DNA of 64,000 bases from Methylococcales bacterium (lineage in GTDB: Bacteria > Pseudomonadota > Gammaproteobacteria > Methylococcales > Methylomonadaceae), in assembly GCA_030949405.1 (NCBI GenBank), contig JAUZSN010000002.1, positions 2,776,553 to 2,840,552 of the forward strand. The letters run 5' to 3'. Below, piece after piece: positions 44,161 to 53,081 of the stretch; position 1 is the stretch's first letter, and each line of letters begins with the position of its first letter. The position numbers and the translations under genes were made by a program. The notes under the pieces were generated by a model. It did not search any database. It was given only the letters and a program-made list of their open reading frames with translations, and was not told where the DNA came from.

Positions 44161-45327
44161 CTAGCCCGCCGTTGAACGATAATACTCAAGGGCGGCGGCC
44201 ACACCGCTTCCTGCGGTCAACTCGTAACCACAATCTAATAACGCCATTTCCACGCCCGCAATGGTTCCTAGCATTGAAACATCATTCATATCCCCCATAT
44301 GTCCAATCCGAAAAACTTTTCCAGCGACTTCCGTTAAACCCGCGCCTAATGAAATATTATACTTATTATAAGCAACCCCAATTACATCGGCGGCATTTTT
44401 ATCTTCAGGAACCACAATGGCTGAAACTGTATCCGATTCAAAACCCTCATGAGCGCAAAGCTTTAAACCCCATGCGGCAATCGCTCGACGACAGCCTTCC
44501 CCTAAACGATGATGACGCGCATAAACCGCTTCCATGCCTTCGTCTAATAATAATTCTAATGATTTTTTCAATCCGTGAATCATTGGCGTTGATGGCGTAT
44601 AAGGCGTATACCCATTAGCATTTTGCGCCATTTGATCGCCTAAATCTAAAAAGCAACGTGGATAGGTTGAGGTTTTCGTCATCGCTAACGCTTTTTGACT
44701 AAACGCAAGAATCGCCGCCCCTGCTGGAAGCATAAAGCCTTTTTGTGAGCCACTAATGGCCCCATCAATGCCCCAGTCATCCATTTTAAATTCAATACTG
44801 GCAATGGAACTTACGCCATCGACAAATAATAAGGCGGGATGATTAGCGGCATTCATCGCAAGGCGAACCCCACCTATATCACTGGTTACGCCTGTTGAAG
44901 TTTCATTATGGGTGGCTAAAACCGCTTTAATTTCATGTTGACTGTCTTCTTTTAAACGCGCTTCTAAATGGTCAACAGGGATGCCTTTCCCCCATTCAAC
45001 TTCATGCACTTCGACATCAAAGCCTAACCGTTTCGCCATACTCATCCACAAGTGTCCAAATTGACCAAAACGATAAATAATTACTTTATCACCGGGATTC
45101 AACGTATTGGTCAATGCAATTTCCCAGCCTGCAGTCCCTGTTGCAGGAAAAACAAACGCTTGTCCTGTTTCTGTTCTAAAGACTTGTTTTAATGCGTCTA
45201 AAACAGGCTTAAATAACTTAGGAAAATCAGGTGAACGGTGATCTTCCATCGGAACGTGCATCGCGCTTAAAATTTCATGGGGAACGTTTGTAGGACCGGG
45301 GATAGATAAATGATTACGACCTGCCAT
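44161..45327 (-). CDS. sga: serine--glyoxylate aminotransferase
   Basis: A 388-residue class V PLP enzyme that converts glyoxylate plus serine to glycine plus hydroxypyruvate, the entry step of the serine cycle. The start MAGRNHLSIPGPTNVPHEIL is typical; D170 in LFVDGVSSI and the PLP Lys K196 in SGSQKGFML are present. Type I methanotrophs often have part of the serine cycle beside the RuMP cycle. No other serine-cycle gene is adjacent. Confidence 0.92.
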   Translation of the reverse strand: MAGRNHLSIPGPTNVPHEILSAMHVPMEDHRSPDFPKLFKPVLDALKQVFRTETGQAFVFPATGTAGWEIALTNTLNPGDKVIIYRFGQFGHLWMSMAKRLGFDVEVHEVEWGKGIPVDHLEARLKEDSQHEIKAVLATHNETSTGVTSDIGGVRLAMNAANHPALLFVDGVSSIASIEFKMDDWGIDGAISGSQKGFMLPAGAAILAFSQKALAMTKTSTYPRCFLDLGDQMAQNANGYTPYTPSTPMIHGLKKSLELLLDEGMEAVYARHHRLGEGCRRAIAAWGLKLCAHEGFESDTVSAIVVPEDKNAADVIGVAYNKYNISLGAGLTEVAGKVFRIGHMGDMNDVSMLGTIAGVEMALLDCGYELTAGSGVAAALEYYRSTAG

Positions 45328-45549
45328 TTGTGAGCCTCTATTAATGATAACGAGAAGAAAATTGGAAATGTCTGTAAAAAAACGTCAGACAAAGGGTGTA
45401 GATTTTGCCAGATAATCCCCCAATCAGCAAGCAACGAATGAGAAAAATAAGGACTTGGGTAAAAAGTAAAGAAAAATAGACTAAACTCATAGCTTATTCT
45501 GTTTTTTTTCGTTATTCTTTAGTGTCTAAGTAATTTATTGGAAACGACT

Positions 45550-46182
45550 ATGAATCGCACAATTAAACACCTCATCGCGATCAGCTTTTGTTTATTAATA
45601 ACAACAGGCTGCATCCCTTCACAGCAACAACACGTCAGCCCTTACTCATCCCCTGTCACGATTCGTACGAATGGAAATACAAATGACTATAGAGAATATT
45701 CTCGTCAGTCTAATACAAACTATAAAAAGAATAACGCGTATGACCGTAACTATAATACGCGTTATCAGCAAAATAAGAATTATACGACGCAGCAAGATCG
45801 CCGCTACAAAAAACAGAATGATTATGACCGTAGACAAGAGACCCGTTATAACAATAATAATCGTTATAACAATCATAAACGTAAAAATAACAACCGCTAT
45901 CAAACTAATGACACTTATGAGCGTAAACAAACTAAACGCTATCAAGACTATAATAACAATCATAATCGAAAACAAACTAAACGCTATCAAGACTATAATA
46001 ATAACAATCATAATCGAAAACAAACTAAACGCTATCAAAGCCATGATAATAACAATCATAATCGAAAACAAACTAAACGCTATCAAAGCCATGATAATAA
46101 TGACCGTAAACAATCTAAACGCTACCGAAAAAATAATCGCTATGATGAAAATCGTTATGATGACTCCGAGCATCGTCACTAA
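45550..46182 (+). CDS. Asn/Arg/Tyr-rich repeat lipoprotein
   Basis: I start at the ATG at 45550 (MNRTIKHLIAISFCLLITTGC), which gives a lipoprotein signal with Cys 21; a TTG at 45538 is also possible. The rest is extremely rich in Asn, Arg, Tyr, Lys and Gln, with at least four tandem units of RKQTKRYQ followed by DYNNNHN or SHDNNNHN and a closing RKQSKRYRKNNRY. The composition is basic and disordered. Its stop codon abuts the nuclease start. It may bind nucleic acid or cell wall; this is inference. Confidence 0.7.
   Translation: MNRTIKHLIAISFCLLITTGCIPSQQQHVSPYSSPVTIRTNGNTNDYREYSRQSNTNYKKNNAYDRNYNTRYQQNKNYTTQQDRRYKKQNDYDRRQETRYNNNNRYNNHKRKNNNRYQTNDTYERKQTKRYQDYNNNHNRKQTKRYQDYNNNNHNRKQTKRYQSHDNNNHNRKQTKRYQSHDNNDRKQSKRYRKNNRYDENRYDDSEHRH
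45910..46110 (+). repeat. tandem coding repeat of about 45-54 bp
   Basis: Four units start CGTAAACAAACTAAACGCTA or its close variant (CGAAAACAAACTAAACGC), each followed by an Asn-codon run (AATAACAATCATAAT). Unit lengths differ in multiples of three. The array lies wholly within the lipoprotein gene. Confidence 0.8.
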
Positions 46183-47016
46183 ATGAAAATATCCCCTGCT
46201 TATTTAAAACCCATCGGGCTATTATTTTTAGCTATGATCCCTATGTTGAGTTCGGCTGAAATTTATTATTGGAAAGATGAGGCAGGCAAAAAACATTTTT
46301 CTGATCGCAAACAGGATGAGGCGGTCATCCTTTCTATTAAGACCGCGCCTCGTTATTATCAGATTAAAAAAATTATTGATGGCGATACGATTCACCTAGA
46401 AGGCGGAGTGAAAGTACGCTTATTAGGGATTAATACCCCCGAAGTCGGTCGAGGCGATAAAATTGCAGAGGCAGGGGGGGAAGAAGCGAAACAATGGTTA
46501 ATCAAACAACTCGCCAACACCAAGCTGAAGCTGCGTTATGATGTTGAAAAAAAAGATCACTATGATCGAACCTTAGCTTATGTTTTTACCGATAAAAAAA
46601 TCAATATTAATGTCGCACTGGTTGAAAAAGGCTGGGCATCGGTTACTATTTATCCGCCTAATTTAAACTATGTTGATGCCTTAGTGGCCGCGCAACAACA
46701 CGCCGAATCAAAAAAATTAGGGATTTGGGGAATGCCTGCGTATCAACCTAAACAGGTCAAGGATTTTGATTCCAGTCAACATAAAGGCTGGCAACGGATT
46801 CAAGGTAAAGTCACCCGTTTAAAACAAGCGAGAAAATATAACTATTTATACCTTTCCCCTCACTTCGCCTTAAAAATAGCACGGGATTCTGACGTATTTG
46901 AGGACTTAAATACCTATGTTGGAAAAACAATTGAAGCGCGGGGCTGGGTGCGAAAAAATAAAAAAGACTATCGTTTATTAATTCGCCACCCCAGTGCCAT
47001 AAAACTAAACCCCTGA
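46183..47016 (+). CDS. exported thermonuclease-family protein with DUF4124 domain
   Basis: A 277-residue protein starting MKISPAYLKPIGLLFLAMIP with a signal peptide ending at SSA. Residues 25-50 (EIYYWKDEAGKKHFSDRKQD) are a DUF4124 module. Residues 60-180 form a staphylococcal-nuclease-like domain: KIIDGDTIHLEGG, VKVRLLGINTPEVGRGD with catalytic Arg and Glu, and YDRTLAYVF with the second Arg. It probably cuts DNA or RNA in the periplasm or outside. It starts right after the lipoprotein stop codon, so the pair is probably made together. Confidence 0.87.
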   Translation: MKISPAYLKPIGLLFLAMIPMLSSAEIYYWKDEAGKKHFSDRKQDEAVILSIKTAPRYYQIKKIIDGDTIHLEGGVKVRLLGINTPEVGRGDKIAEAGGEEAKQWLIKQLANTKLKLRYDVEKKDHYDRTLAYVFTDKKININVALVEKGWASVTIYPPNLNYVDALVAAQQHAESKKLGIWGMPAYQPKQVKDFDSSQHKGWQRIQGKVTRLKQARKYNYLYLSPHFALKIARDSDVFEDLNTYVGKTIEARGWVRKNKKDYRLLIRHPSAIKLNP

Positions 47017-47042
47017 TATACGTGTTCAAGGCTGAATCGTAC

Positions 47043-47684
47043 TTACGTTGATTTATTTAATTCAGCTTCAATTATTTTTTTTAAGGCTTTAATCATTTTA
47101 AAAATTGAAAAAATAGCCTTATTATCCGCGACATAGGCGTTACTAATACAATATTCATTTCCCTTTAAAATAATAAAATTCCAAACTAAACCCACCACAA
47201 ATAAGCCATAAATAGGCATTTTATTTTTATTTAATTCACGTGCAACCAACATCGCCACCAAAACCTGCCCATCAGGCGTGCCTTGATTTTCGATACTTCG
47301 TTTATACTCATGCAAACAAAAATAAGGCTGATGAGGATTGCGGACACCCGTGGCAATCATCCCATCTACAATGCCTGATAATTGATAATCACCCAGAATA
47401 TGCGTTAACGGGCGTTCCAAAAAATAAGCGATTTGATCGTCATCAATATCCGCTAACATAATCAAAGGACTGATGAATTTGTTTTCTAATTCCACTTCAT
47501 TCCACGAACGTCCGCCTCGAATCAATGACTTTTGCAGTCTTAATAAAATTACTTGGTCAGCCTGTTCAATTTCAATCGACTTAGTTTGCCATTCCGTCAT
47601 TAAATTAGATTCCCATACTTGCGTTAACCCAAAGGTATCCTCCAGTTTGTCTAAATCCCATTCTTTAAAGGTGTGCGTTTTCAT
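47043..47684 (-). CDS. PD-(D/E)XK-like orphan protein, active-site pattern kept
   Basis: A 213-residue protein of no family I can name. The pattern D107 (SGIVDGMIATG), E126-x-K128 (YFCLHEYKRS) and Q140 is that of PD-(D/E)XK nuclease folds, in the expected beta-strand setting, and the following helix VLVAMLVARELNK is also usual. A paralogue lies at 58801-59439. Nuclease function is inferred only from the motif. It ends convergent with the nuclease gene and lies 6 bp from pgl in the same direction. Confidence 0.6.
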   Translation of the reverse strand: MKTHTFKEWDLDKLEDTFGLTQVWESNLMTEWQTKSIEIEQADQVILLRLQKSLIRGGRSWNEVELENKFISPLIMLADIDDDQIAYFLERPLTHILGDYQLSGIVDGMIATGVRNPHQPYFCLHEYKRSIENQGTPDGQVLVAMLVARELNKNKMPIYGLFVVGLVWNFIILKGNEYCISNAYVADNKAIFSIFKMIKALKKIIEAELNKST

Positions 47685-47690
47685 TTGAAT

Positions 47691-48359
47691 TTAGTCCGCT
47701 AATAAAACAGTCACCGATGTTTTCGGTTGAATCAACGCAACGGGTAAATTATCGCCTCGTTGCCAAGCCTCTAAAGCCTGTTGCTTATTCGCCGCTGAAA
47801 TTAAAAATAAAACCGCTCGGCTCTCACTTAACGCCTTCGCACTTAACGACACTCTTTCAGCAGGAGGCTTTGGGGCCTCATAAACAGCATGGACTAAGGC
47901 GTGTTCATCATGTTCATGACCAGGAAATAAACTGGCGGTATGCCCATCTTCGCCCATGCCTAATAAAACCAAATCAAATGGTAGGGCTTGCTTAACAATA
48001 GCCTGATAATCACGCGCCGCTTGTTCGCCACCTAATTCTGTTGGCATTGGGTGAATCTGTGCGTTGGGAATTGAGGTGTACTGTAAAAAAACATCCGTCG
48101 CCATTTTGCTGTTTCTATCAGGATGATCGGCAGGTAAGCAACGTTCATCGCCATAGTAAACCTGCCAGTGTTGCCAATCGGTTTCAAGATCAATCAACAA
48201 ACGATAAGCATTTTCAGGGGTACTTCCCCCAGCAAGAACCAATTTAAAGCAACCTCGTTCAGCAATGGCTTGTTTTGCTGCCGCTGCAATCCGTTTTGCG
48301 GCGGTTATCGCGAGTTCGTCTTTATTTTTTAAAGGTTGCCAGTTAAGATTTTGCGTCAT
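47691..48359 (-). CDS. pgl: 6-phosphogluconolactonase
   Basis: A 222-residue enzyme of the SOL/DevB type that hydrolyses 6-phosphogluconolactone in the oxidative pentose phosphate pathway. Seen: KLVLAGGSTPENAYRLLIDL, WQVYYGDERCLPADHPDRNS, and LVLLGMGEDGHTASLFPGHE with catalytic His. In type I methanotrophs this pathway is used for formaldehyde oxidation via the RuMP cycle. zwf and gnd are not adjacent. Confidence 0.92.
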   Translation of the reverse strand: MTQNLNWQPLKNKDELAITAAKRIAAAAKQAIAERGCFKLVLAGGSTPENAYRLLIDLETDWQHWQVYYGDERCLPADHPDRNSKMATDVFLQYTSIPNAQIHPMPTELGGEQAARDYQAIVKQALPFDLVLLGMGEDGHTASLFPGHEHDEHALVHAVYEAPKPPAERVSLSAKALSESRAVLFLISAANKQQALEAWQRGDNLPVALIQPKTSVTVLLAD

Positions 48360-48397
48360 AATAGTTAAACTATAAATTTAAAACCCTAAATATTACC

Positions 48398-48868
48398 ATG
48401 ACTTTCCTCAATCCACCTACAGTTGAAAATCAGTTTTTAACCGATCATGCCGTGCTGTTAAACAGCAGCTTTCAACACTATTTAGGCTATCCCTTATGTA
48501 ATTCGGATGCGTCTAATTTTGCTGAAACCTTATTTCAGGCCCCGTTTGCAGTACTTTCACACAACACAGCGAACGACCCTCTTTTTAATTATTCAAACCA
48601 ACAAGGGTTAGCATTATTTGAATTAACATGGGATCAATTAATTCAATTACCCTCCCGTGCCTCTGTTGAAACGGTTAATTTTACCGCCAGAGAAAAATTA
48701 ATGGCACAGGTCACTGAAAAAGGATTTATTAAGGATTATCAAGGCATTAGAATTTCAAGCACCGGAAAGCGTTTTCAAATTAATAAGGCGATTGTTTGGA
48801 ATTTACACGATAAACAGGGCGTTTATCAAGGACAAGCCGCGTGTCTTTTTGAATGGGATTTTTTATAG
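48398..48868 (+). CDS. MEKHLA-domain protein
   Basis: A 156-residue protein: HYLGYPLCNSDASNFAETLF then PFAVLSHNTANDPLFNYSNQ and GLALFELTWDQLIQLPSRAS match the MEKHLA family, a PAS-related domain. It ends KGQAACLFEWDFL-like (YQGQAACLFEWDFL). Single-domain bacterial members have no settled function; a PAS-like sensor role is plausible. It is divergent from pgl. Confidence 0.82.
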   Translation: MTFLNPPTVENQFLTDHAVLLNSSFQHYLGYPLCNSDASNFAETLFQAPFAVLSHNTANDPLFNYSNQQGLALFELTWDQLIQLPSRASVETVNFTAREKLMAQVTEKGFIKDYQGIRISSTGKRFQINKAIVWNLHDKQGVYQGQAACLFEWDFL

Positions 48869-48893
48869 AGAGCCATCAGGGCGATGGCTCTCC
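48868..48893. terminator. hairpin terminator between convergent genes
   Basis: GAGAGCCATC and GATGGCTCTC form a perfect 10-bp stem with a 5-nt loop (AGGGC), between the MEKHLA gene and the converging ppiC-type gene. Confidence 0.75.
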
Positions 48894-48911
48894 AAAATAG
48901 AGACGATAAAA

Positions 48912-49931
48912 TTATTTCTTCTCGTCTACTTTAGGGGCTTCTTTGTTTTCATCCGTTGCAGGCACAGGTTCAGCAACAACGGCTGTTTTAGCCTCATCTG
49001 CTTTTGCACCCACATCAACCGCTTCGGCAGCCTCTATATTTTTAGCTTGTTTTTCAATTTTTTTAATTTCTGCGGGGTTAGCAGCCACGTCAGGGGCTTT
49101 AATTTCAGGCTCCTCAATAGAAACTAAAATTTCAACTTTTGCTTTTTCACGCAACGACTTCAACATATCCTGAATTTTTTTCTGTTGTAAAGCGGGGCGT
49201 AACTGCTCTTTAATCGTATCAAAAGGCGGAGGCGTTTGTTTCCGAGAATCTTCACGTAAAATAATATGCCAGCCAAACTGCGTTTTAATCGCTTCTTTTG
49301 TAAAAGCTCCATTTTCTAACGCAATCACCGCTTTAGAAAAAGCCGCAACCATTTGTCCATCAACAAACCAGCCTAAATCACCGCCTTGAGGGCCTGATGG
49401 GCCTGTGGAATGTTTTATCGCTAAGGCTTTAAAATCACCGCCAGCCGTTAATTTTTCAATTATTTTTTTAGCTTGAGCTTCGTCCTTAAGCAAGATATGA
49501 CGGGCTTTATATTCATCACCTGAACTTTTAGCCACTTCTTCATCGTATTTAGCTTTTATTTCGGCATCGGTAACAGGATTTGATTTGATGTAATTTTGTA
49601 CCGTGGCTTGAGAAAGTAAAGAACGCGTTGCCATTTCAATCCGCTCTGAAATTTCAGCGGTTTGCTCTAACTTTTTTTGTTTCGCATCTTGAACCAATAA
49701 TTCACGCTGAATCAGTTCTTCAACTAATTTTTCTTTAGGGAATTTTTGTCCATGACTTCGTTCTTGAATATCTTTCTCTAAACTTTCTAGTGTTTTTTTA
49801 CTGATGTAAGTTCCATTGACCAATGCAATTGCATTTTCTTTACTCACAACAGGAATATTTGTTTTAGGTGCTTCATCACAGGCTACGAGAAACGTGCTAC
49901 TGACTAACAATAGGGGAATTATTTTTTTCAT
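48912..49931 (-). CDS. PpiC-type parvulin lipoprotein (peptidyl-prolyl isomerase)
   Basis: A 339-residue envelope chaperone: signal MKKIIPLLLVSSTFLVAC with Cys 18, SurA-like N-terminal helices, a parvulin domain (YKARHILLKDEAQAKKIIEK, HSTGPSGPQGGDLGWFVDGQ, TQFGWHIILRED; about 140-235), and a long Ala/Glu/Lys-rich tail that is probably disordered. It may assist outer membrane protein folding. It is 10 bp from bolA in the same direction. Confidence 0.9.
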   Translation of the reverse strand: MKKIIPLLLVSSTFLVACDEAPKTNIPVVSKENAIALVNGTYISKKTLESLEKDIQERSHGQKFPKEKLVEELIQRELLVQDAKQKKLEQTAEISERIEMATRSLLSQATVQNYIKSNPVTDAEIKAKYDEEVAKSSGDEYKARHILLKDEAQAKKIIEKLTAGGDFKALAIKHSTGPSGPQGGDLGWFVDGQMVAAFSKAVIALENGAFTKEAIKTQFGWHIILREDSRKQTPPPFDTIKEQLRPALQQKKIQDMLKSLREKAKVEILVSIEEPEIKAPDVAANPAEIKKIEKQAKNIEAAEAVDVGAKADEAKTAVVAEPVPATDENKEAPKVDEKK

Positions 49932-49940
49932 TGATTTCGA

Positions 49941-50213
49941 TTATTTGGGTAAATTTTCAGAAGGCGTTAAAGCGTTAATACCTAGAGCATGAATATCTTG
50001 TTTCATCATATCACCTAAGGCTTGATAAATTAATTGATGGCGTTGAACTAAGGATTTATTTTCAAACCCTTGACTTACAACCGTTAAATGATAATGTCCT
50101 CCCCCTTTTTGCGTACCTGCATGACCTGCATGAGCGGCACTGTTGTCAATTACTTCAAGTAATTCAGGGGTTAAAGCATTACTCAGTTTTTGTTTAATTA
50201 AATCAGTTATCAT
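49941..50213 (-). CDS. BolA-family protein
   Basis: A 90-residue BolA-like protein: [20 protein letters not shown], then [20 protein letters not shown] with the conserved His and [18 protein letters not shown]. BolA proteins work with monothiol glutaredoxins in Fe-S trafficking or as regulators. It overlaps yciI by 4 nt. Confidence 0.9.
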   Translation of the reverse strand: MITDLIKQKLSNALTPELLEVIDNSAAHAGHAGTQKGGGHYHLTVVSQGFENKSLVQRHQLIYQALGDMMKQDIHALGINALTPSENLPK

Positions 50214-50512
50214 TGTGGAAAGACCTGCTTAAAAGGTTTAACGGTAACAAGGGAATAAACACCAGACAGTGCGTAAGGATCCGCATCGGCCCATGCTCTT
50301 GCATCATCCCCTGTTTCAAATTCAGCAATCACTAAACTACCATTAAAACCTGCATCACCAGGGGTTTCACTCTCAATGGTTGGATGAGGACCTGCTAATA
50401 ATAATCGTCCTTGATCTTGTAAATCTTGCAAACGTTGTAAATGCGCGGGACGTACCGCTTGTCTTTTTGACAGACTATTTTCTACGTCATTACTCATAAT
50501 TGCGTATAGCAC
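50210..50512 (-). CDS. yciI: YciI-like protein
   Basis: A 100-residue YciI/YCII-type protein of the dimeric alpha-beta barrel fold ([40 protein letters not shown], and [20 protein letters not shown] with the typical Asp-Pro-Tyr). Function unclear in general. Part of ispZ-yciI-bolA-ppiC, an order common in gammaproteobacteria. Confidence 0.9.
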   Translation of the reverse strand: MLYAIMSNDVENSLSKRQAVRPAHLQRLQDLQDQGRLLLAGPHPTIESETPGDAGFNGSLVIAEFETGDDARAWADADPYALSGVYSLVTVKPFKQVFPQ

Positions 50513-50515
50513 AAA

Positions 50516-51058
50516 TTATTCCTCAGTTTCAGTATCGGGAAGGTATTTATATAAAAATATCATTTGTAAAATAATAAAAACAACCATTAAAGCAGGAACA
50601 CCAAAGGTTTTAAAGGTGACCCAATCATCGGTCGTGTAATTGTGCATCACATAGAGATTAATAAATCCTACGCTTGTAAAAAAGAAGGCCCACATTAAGT
50701 TTAAGCGTTTCCAGATAACATCAGGTAGTTCAAGGGCGGAGCCCATCATCCGTTGTACAATCGGTTGCTTGCCCAAAAATTGACTGCCTAAAAAAGTAGC
50801 CCCGAACAACCACTCAATAATCGTTAGTTTCCATTTTATGAATTGCTCATCTTGCAAATAAAGCGTAGCACCGCCCATGACAATGATAAGCCCTAAAGTA
50901 ACCCATTGCATGGTTTCAACTTTTCGGTATTTAATCCAATTAAAAACAACTAATAAGAGGGTCGCTCCCATAACGACCGCTGTTGCACTATAGATGTCAT
51001 AAAATTTATACGCAATAAAAAATAAAATAATAGGAATAAATTCAAGAAGTTGTTTCAT
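50516..51058 (-). CDS. yciB: inner membrane septation protein (YciB/IspZ)
   Basis: I start at the ATG at 51058 (MKQLLEFIPIILFFIAYKFY), which matches the family N-terminus; the frame extends 28 codons upstream without similarity. The 180-residue protein has about five membrane helices and the family pattern FWKRLNLMWAFFFTSVGFIN-like (VIWKRLNLMWAFFFTSV). It is involved in cell-envelope growth and septation. First gene of the operon with yciI, bolA and the parvulin. Confidence 0.92.
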   Translation of the reverse strand: MKQLLEFIPIILFFIAYKFYDIYSATAVVMGATLLLVVFNWIKYRKVETMQWVTLGLIIVMGGATLYLQDEQFIKWKLTIIEWLFGATFLGSQFLGKQPIVQRMMGSALELPDVIWKRLNLMWAFFFTSVGFINLYVMHNYTTDDWVTFKTFGVPALMVVFIILQMIFLYKYLPDTETEE

Positions 51059-51201
51059 AATGTAGAAAAATAATAATGGAATACCTTTAAGTATGGGGTT
51101 TACCTTATAAAATTTCAAATATCGAGTGTAATTTTTTTGCACTGGAATGTATAAGGTCGGACCGTGGTTTCTGCTAAAATGTTCATTTTTAGATAAATAT
51201 T

Positions 51202-51507
51202 ATGGATAAGACAACACAAACTGAATTAGAAGCCGCCGCTTTTCGGCGTTTAGTTAAGCATTTACAATCACATTCTGAGGTTCAAAATATTGAGTTAATG
51301 ATTTTAGCGGATTTTTGTCGAAATTGTTTAGCCAAATGGTATGTAGCCGCCGCTGAGGATCAAAATATTGAACTCAGTTACGATCAAGCCCGTGAAATGG
51401 TTTATGGAATGCCTTACAGTGAATGGAAAGATAAGTTTCAAACCACAGCAACCGCTGAACAGTTAGCCGCTTTTGAAAAAAAACGTCAACAAAAGGTATC
51501 ATTATGA
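51202..51507 (+). CDS. DUF1244 family protein
   Basis: A 101-residue protein: TELEAAAFRRLVKHLQSHSE then MILADFCRNCLAKWYVAAAE and SYDQAREMVYGMPYSEWKD, the pattern of DUF1244. The family fold is helical and uncharacterised, with FCRNC as a conserved core. It overlaps the methyltransferase gene by ATGA, so the pair is coupled. Confidence 0.9.
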   Translation: MDKTTQTELEAAAFRRLVKHLQSHSEVQNIELMILADFCRNCLAKWYVAAAEDQNIELSYDQAREMVYGMPYSEWKDKFQTTATAEQLAAFEKKRQQKVSL

Positions 51508-52238
51508 CCCCTTTAGAAGCCGATGAGAATGTTTTTACAGGTATTTTAGGTGAACATTATCAAATGATTAAACTTATTTGTCCACTGGCCGCACAGATGA
51601 GTCATTTAGTCGGGGAATCTGTAAAAAATTACGCTAAAACGGTTAACAACACACTCAACATTGTAGAAATTGGCGGCGGTACAGGCATTACCAGTCTCTC
51701 TATTTTACTGGCAACGGATGATTTGCTCATCACCAGTATTGATAATGCAGCCACCATGCAACAACAGGCTAAAAAAAACTTAAGCGCATGGGCTGAACAA
51801 GGAAAAATTAAGTTTATAGAAGCCGATGCGATAACAGCCCTTCAAGCAATCCCTGATAACAGTGTTGATATGATCGCGTCGGCCTATACATTGCATAATT
51901 TTGAACATAGTTACCGAGATCTATTTATTCAAGAAGCCTTTCGCATTCTTAAACAGGGCGGACAATTTGTTAATGGTGACCGCTATGGCCTCGATGATAT
52001 TTCAGCGCATACGGCCCTATTACAAGGGGAAATCAAAGGTTATTTTAACGTGTTAACGGCTGCAAATAAATTAGACTTACTAGAGCATTGGATTCTTCAC
52101 TTATTTGCGGATGAATCTGAAAATAGAGTGATGCGTGAAAGTGTCGCTCTTAAGCAACTTGCTACCGCTGGGTTTAGTGATATTCAATTATCGCAACGGA
52201 CTGAGGTTAACGCAGTCATGACGGCCATTAAAAACTAA
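51504..52238 (+). CDS. SAM-dependent methyltransferase
   Basis: A 244-residue class I methyltransferase: motif I NIVEIGGGTGITSLSILLAT, motif II acidic residue in LLITSIDNAATMQQQAKKNL, motif IV SVDMIASAYTLHNFEHSYRD. The AdoMet pocket is complete. The substrate is not evident. Coupled to the DUF1244 gene upstream. Confidence 0.85.
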   Translation: MTPLEADENVFTGILGEHYQMIKLICPLAAQMSHLVGESVKNYAKTVNNTLNIVEIGGGTGITSLSILLATDDLLITSIDNAATMQQQAKKNLSAWAEQGKIKFIEADAITALQAIPDNSVDMIASAYTLHNFEHSYRDLFIQEAFRILKQGGQFVNGDRYGLDDISAHTALLQGEIKGYFNVLTAANKLDLLEHWILHLFADESENRVMRESVALKQLATAGFSDIQLSQRTEVNAVMTAIKN

Positions 52239-52267
52239 GATTTAGGGACTTTTTAGTTTGATGAAAA

Positions 52268-52302
52268 TAAACCTAAGAAGTTTTCAACACTTCCTAGGTT
52301 TC
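52268..52302. terminator. bidirectional hairpin terminator
   Basis: TAAACCTAAGAAGT and CACTTCCTAGGTTT pair across a short loop with one bulge. It separates the convergent methyltransferase and darP genes. Confidence 0.65.
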
Positions 52303-52310
52303 ATTTTATA

Positions 52311-52838
52311 TTAGCCCATTTGTAACAACACTTTGATATATTTATATAACGCACGCGCGGTTTTAGGGGGTTTTTCAGCCGCTAACTCTTTTTTAGCATT
52401 ACGTTGTAATTGTCTTAATTGCTGACTATCTGCGCTGGGATATTGGGTTAAAAATTGGGTTAAAATAGAATTATCACCACTGATTAACTTATCTCGCCAC
52501 TGCTCTGCTTGATGATGTTCTCTTACCGCGTGAACACTTGAGCTTTGTAACCGGGCTAGTTTTTCTTGAATAGGTTCTAATTCAATTTTCCTAAATTGGG
52601 CGGCAACATATTTCATCTCACGCTTACGGGCTGCTTTATGCGGCATTTTCGTCATCATCGCAATCGCTTTAAAAACATTGTCAGGTAAATCAAATTCCTT
52701 TAACTGGGGTAATGATAAAGTTGTCATTGCTTCAGCCATTTTTAAAATAACCGCAATATCGCGTTTTATTTCAGTTTTATTAGGACGAATCGCATAAAAT
52801 TGTTCCTCACCGTCTTCGTCTAAATAATTATCACTCAT
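52311..52838 (-). CDS. darP: ribosome biogenesis factor DarP (YjgA)
   Basis: A 175-residue DUF615 protein: IRPNKTEIKRDIAVILKMAE, SLPQLKEFDLPDNVFKAIA and RALYKYIKVLLQMG at the end. DarP binds late 50S assembly intermediates. The length fits the family. It lies 4 bp after a small membrane gene and downstream of sdhAB. Confidence 0.92.
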   Translation of the reverse strand: MSDNYLDEDGEEQFYAIRPNKTEIKRDIAVILKMAEAMTTLSLPQLKEFDLPDNVFKAIAMMTKMPHKAARKREMKYVAAQFRKIELEPIQEKLARLQSSSVHAVREHHQAEQWRDKLISGDNSILTQFLTQYPSADSQQLRQLQRNAKKELAAEKPPKTARALYKYIKVLLQMG

Positions 52839-52841
52839 TGT

Positions 52842-53030
52842 CTAAACCATACTCACTAAAAAAATTACAAATATAATCACAAACCCAATCGGAACTAATA
52901 AGCCCAGCCAATCTGACTGCGCTTCTTCACTTTGTTTTAAACTTTCTTTTATGCCCGGTTTCATCCAAAAAATAAAGGCTAATCCCATCACACTGACCAA
53001 CAAAGCTTCCCATGTTGAATACGATTCCAT
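52842..53030 (-). CDS. small two-helix membrane protein downstream of sdhB
   Basis: I start at the ATG of MESYSTWEALLVSVMGLAFI (53030), giving 62 residues; an upstream in-frame ATG at 53078 falls close to sdhB. There are two membrane helices (LLVSVMGLAFIFWM and GLLVPIGFVIIFVIFLVSMV). It lies between sdhB and darP. It is too short for SdhC or SdhD and lacks a heme His in a helix. Function unknown. Confidence 0.6.
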   Translation of the reverse strand: MESYSTWEALLVSVMGLAFIFWMKPGIKESLKQSEEAQSDWLGLLVPIGFVIIFVIFLVSMV

Positions 53031-53081
53031 ATTTATCCTTATATCACAATTATAGCCGTTATGAAAACGGCTTTCCAAATT

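Noticed and set aside
45646-46179. 177-residue hydrophobic frame on the minus strand of the Asn-rich gene
   Set aside because: It is the antisense shadow of Asn/Arg codon repeats (runs of Ile and Val) and has no independent support.
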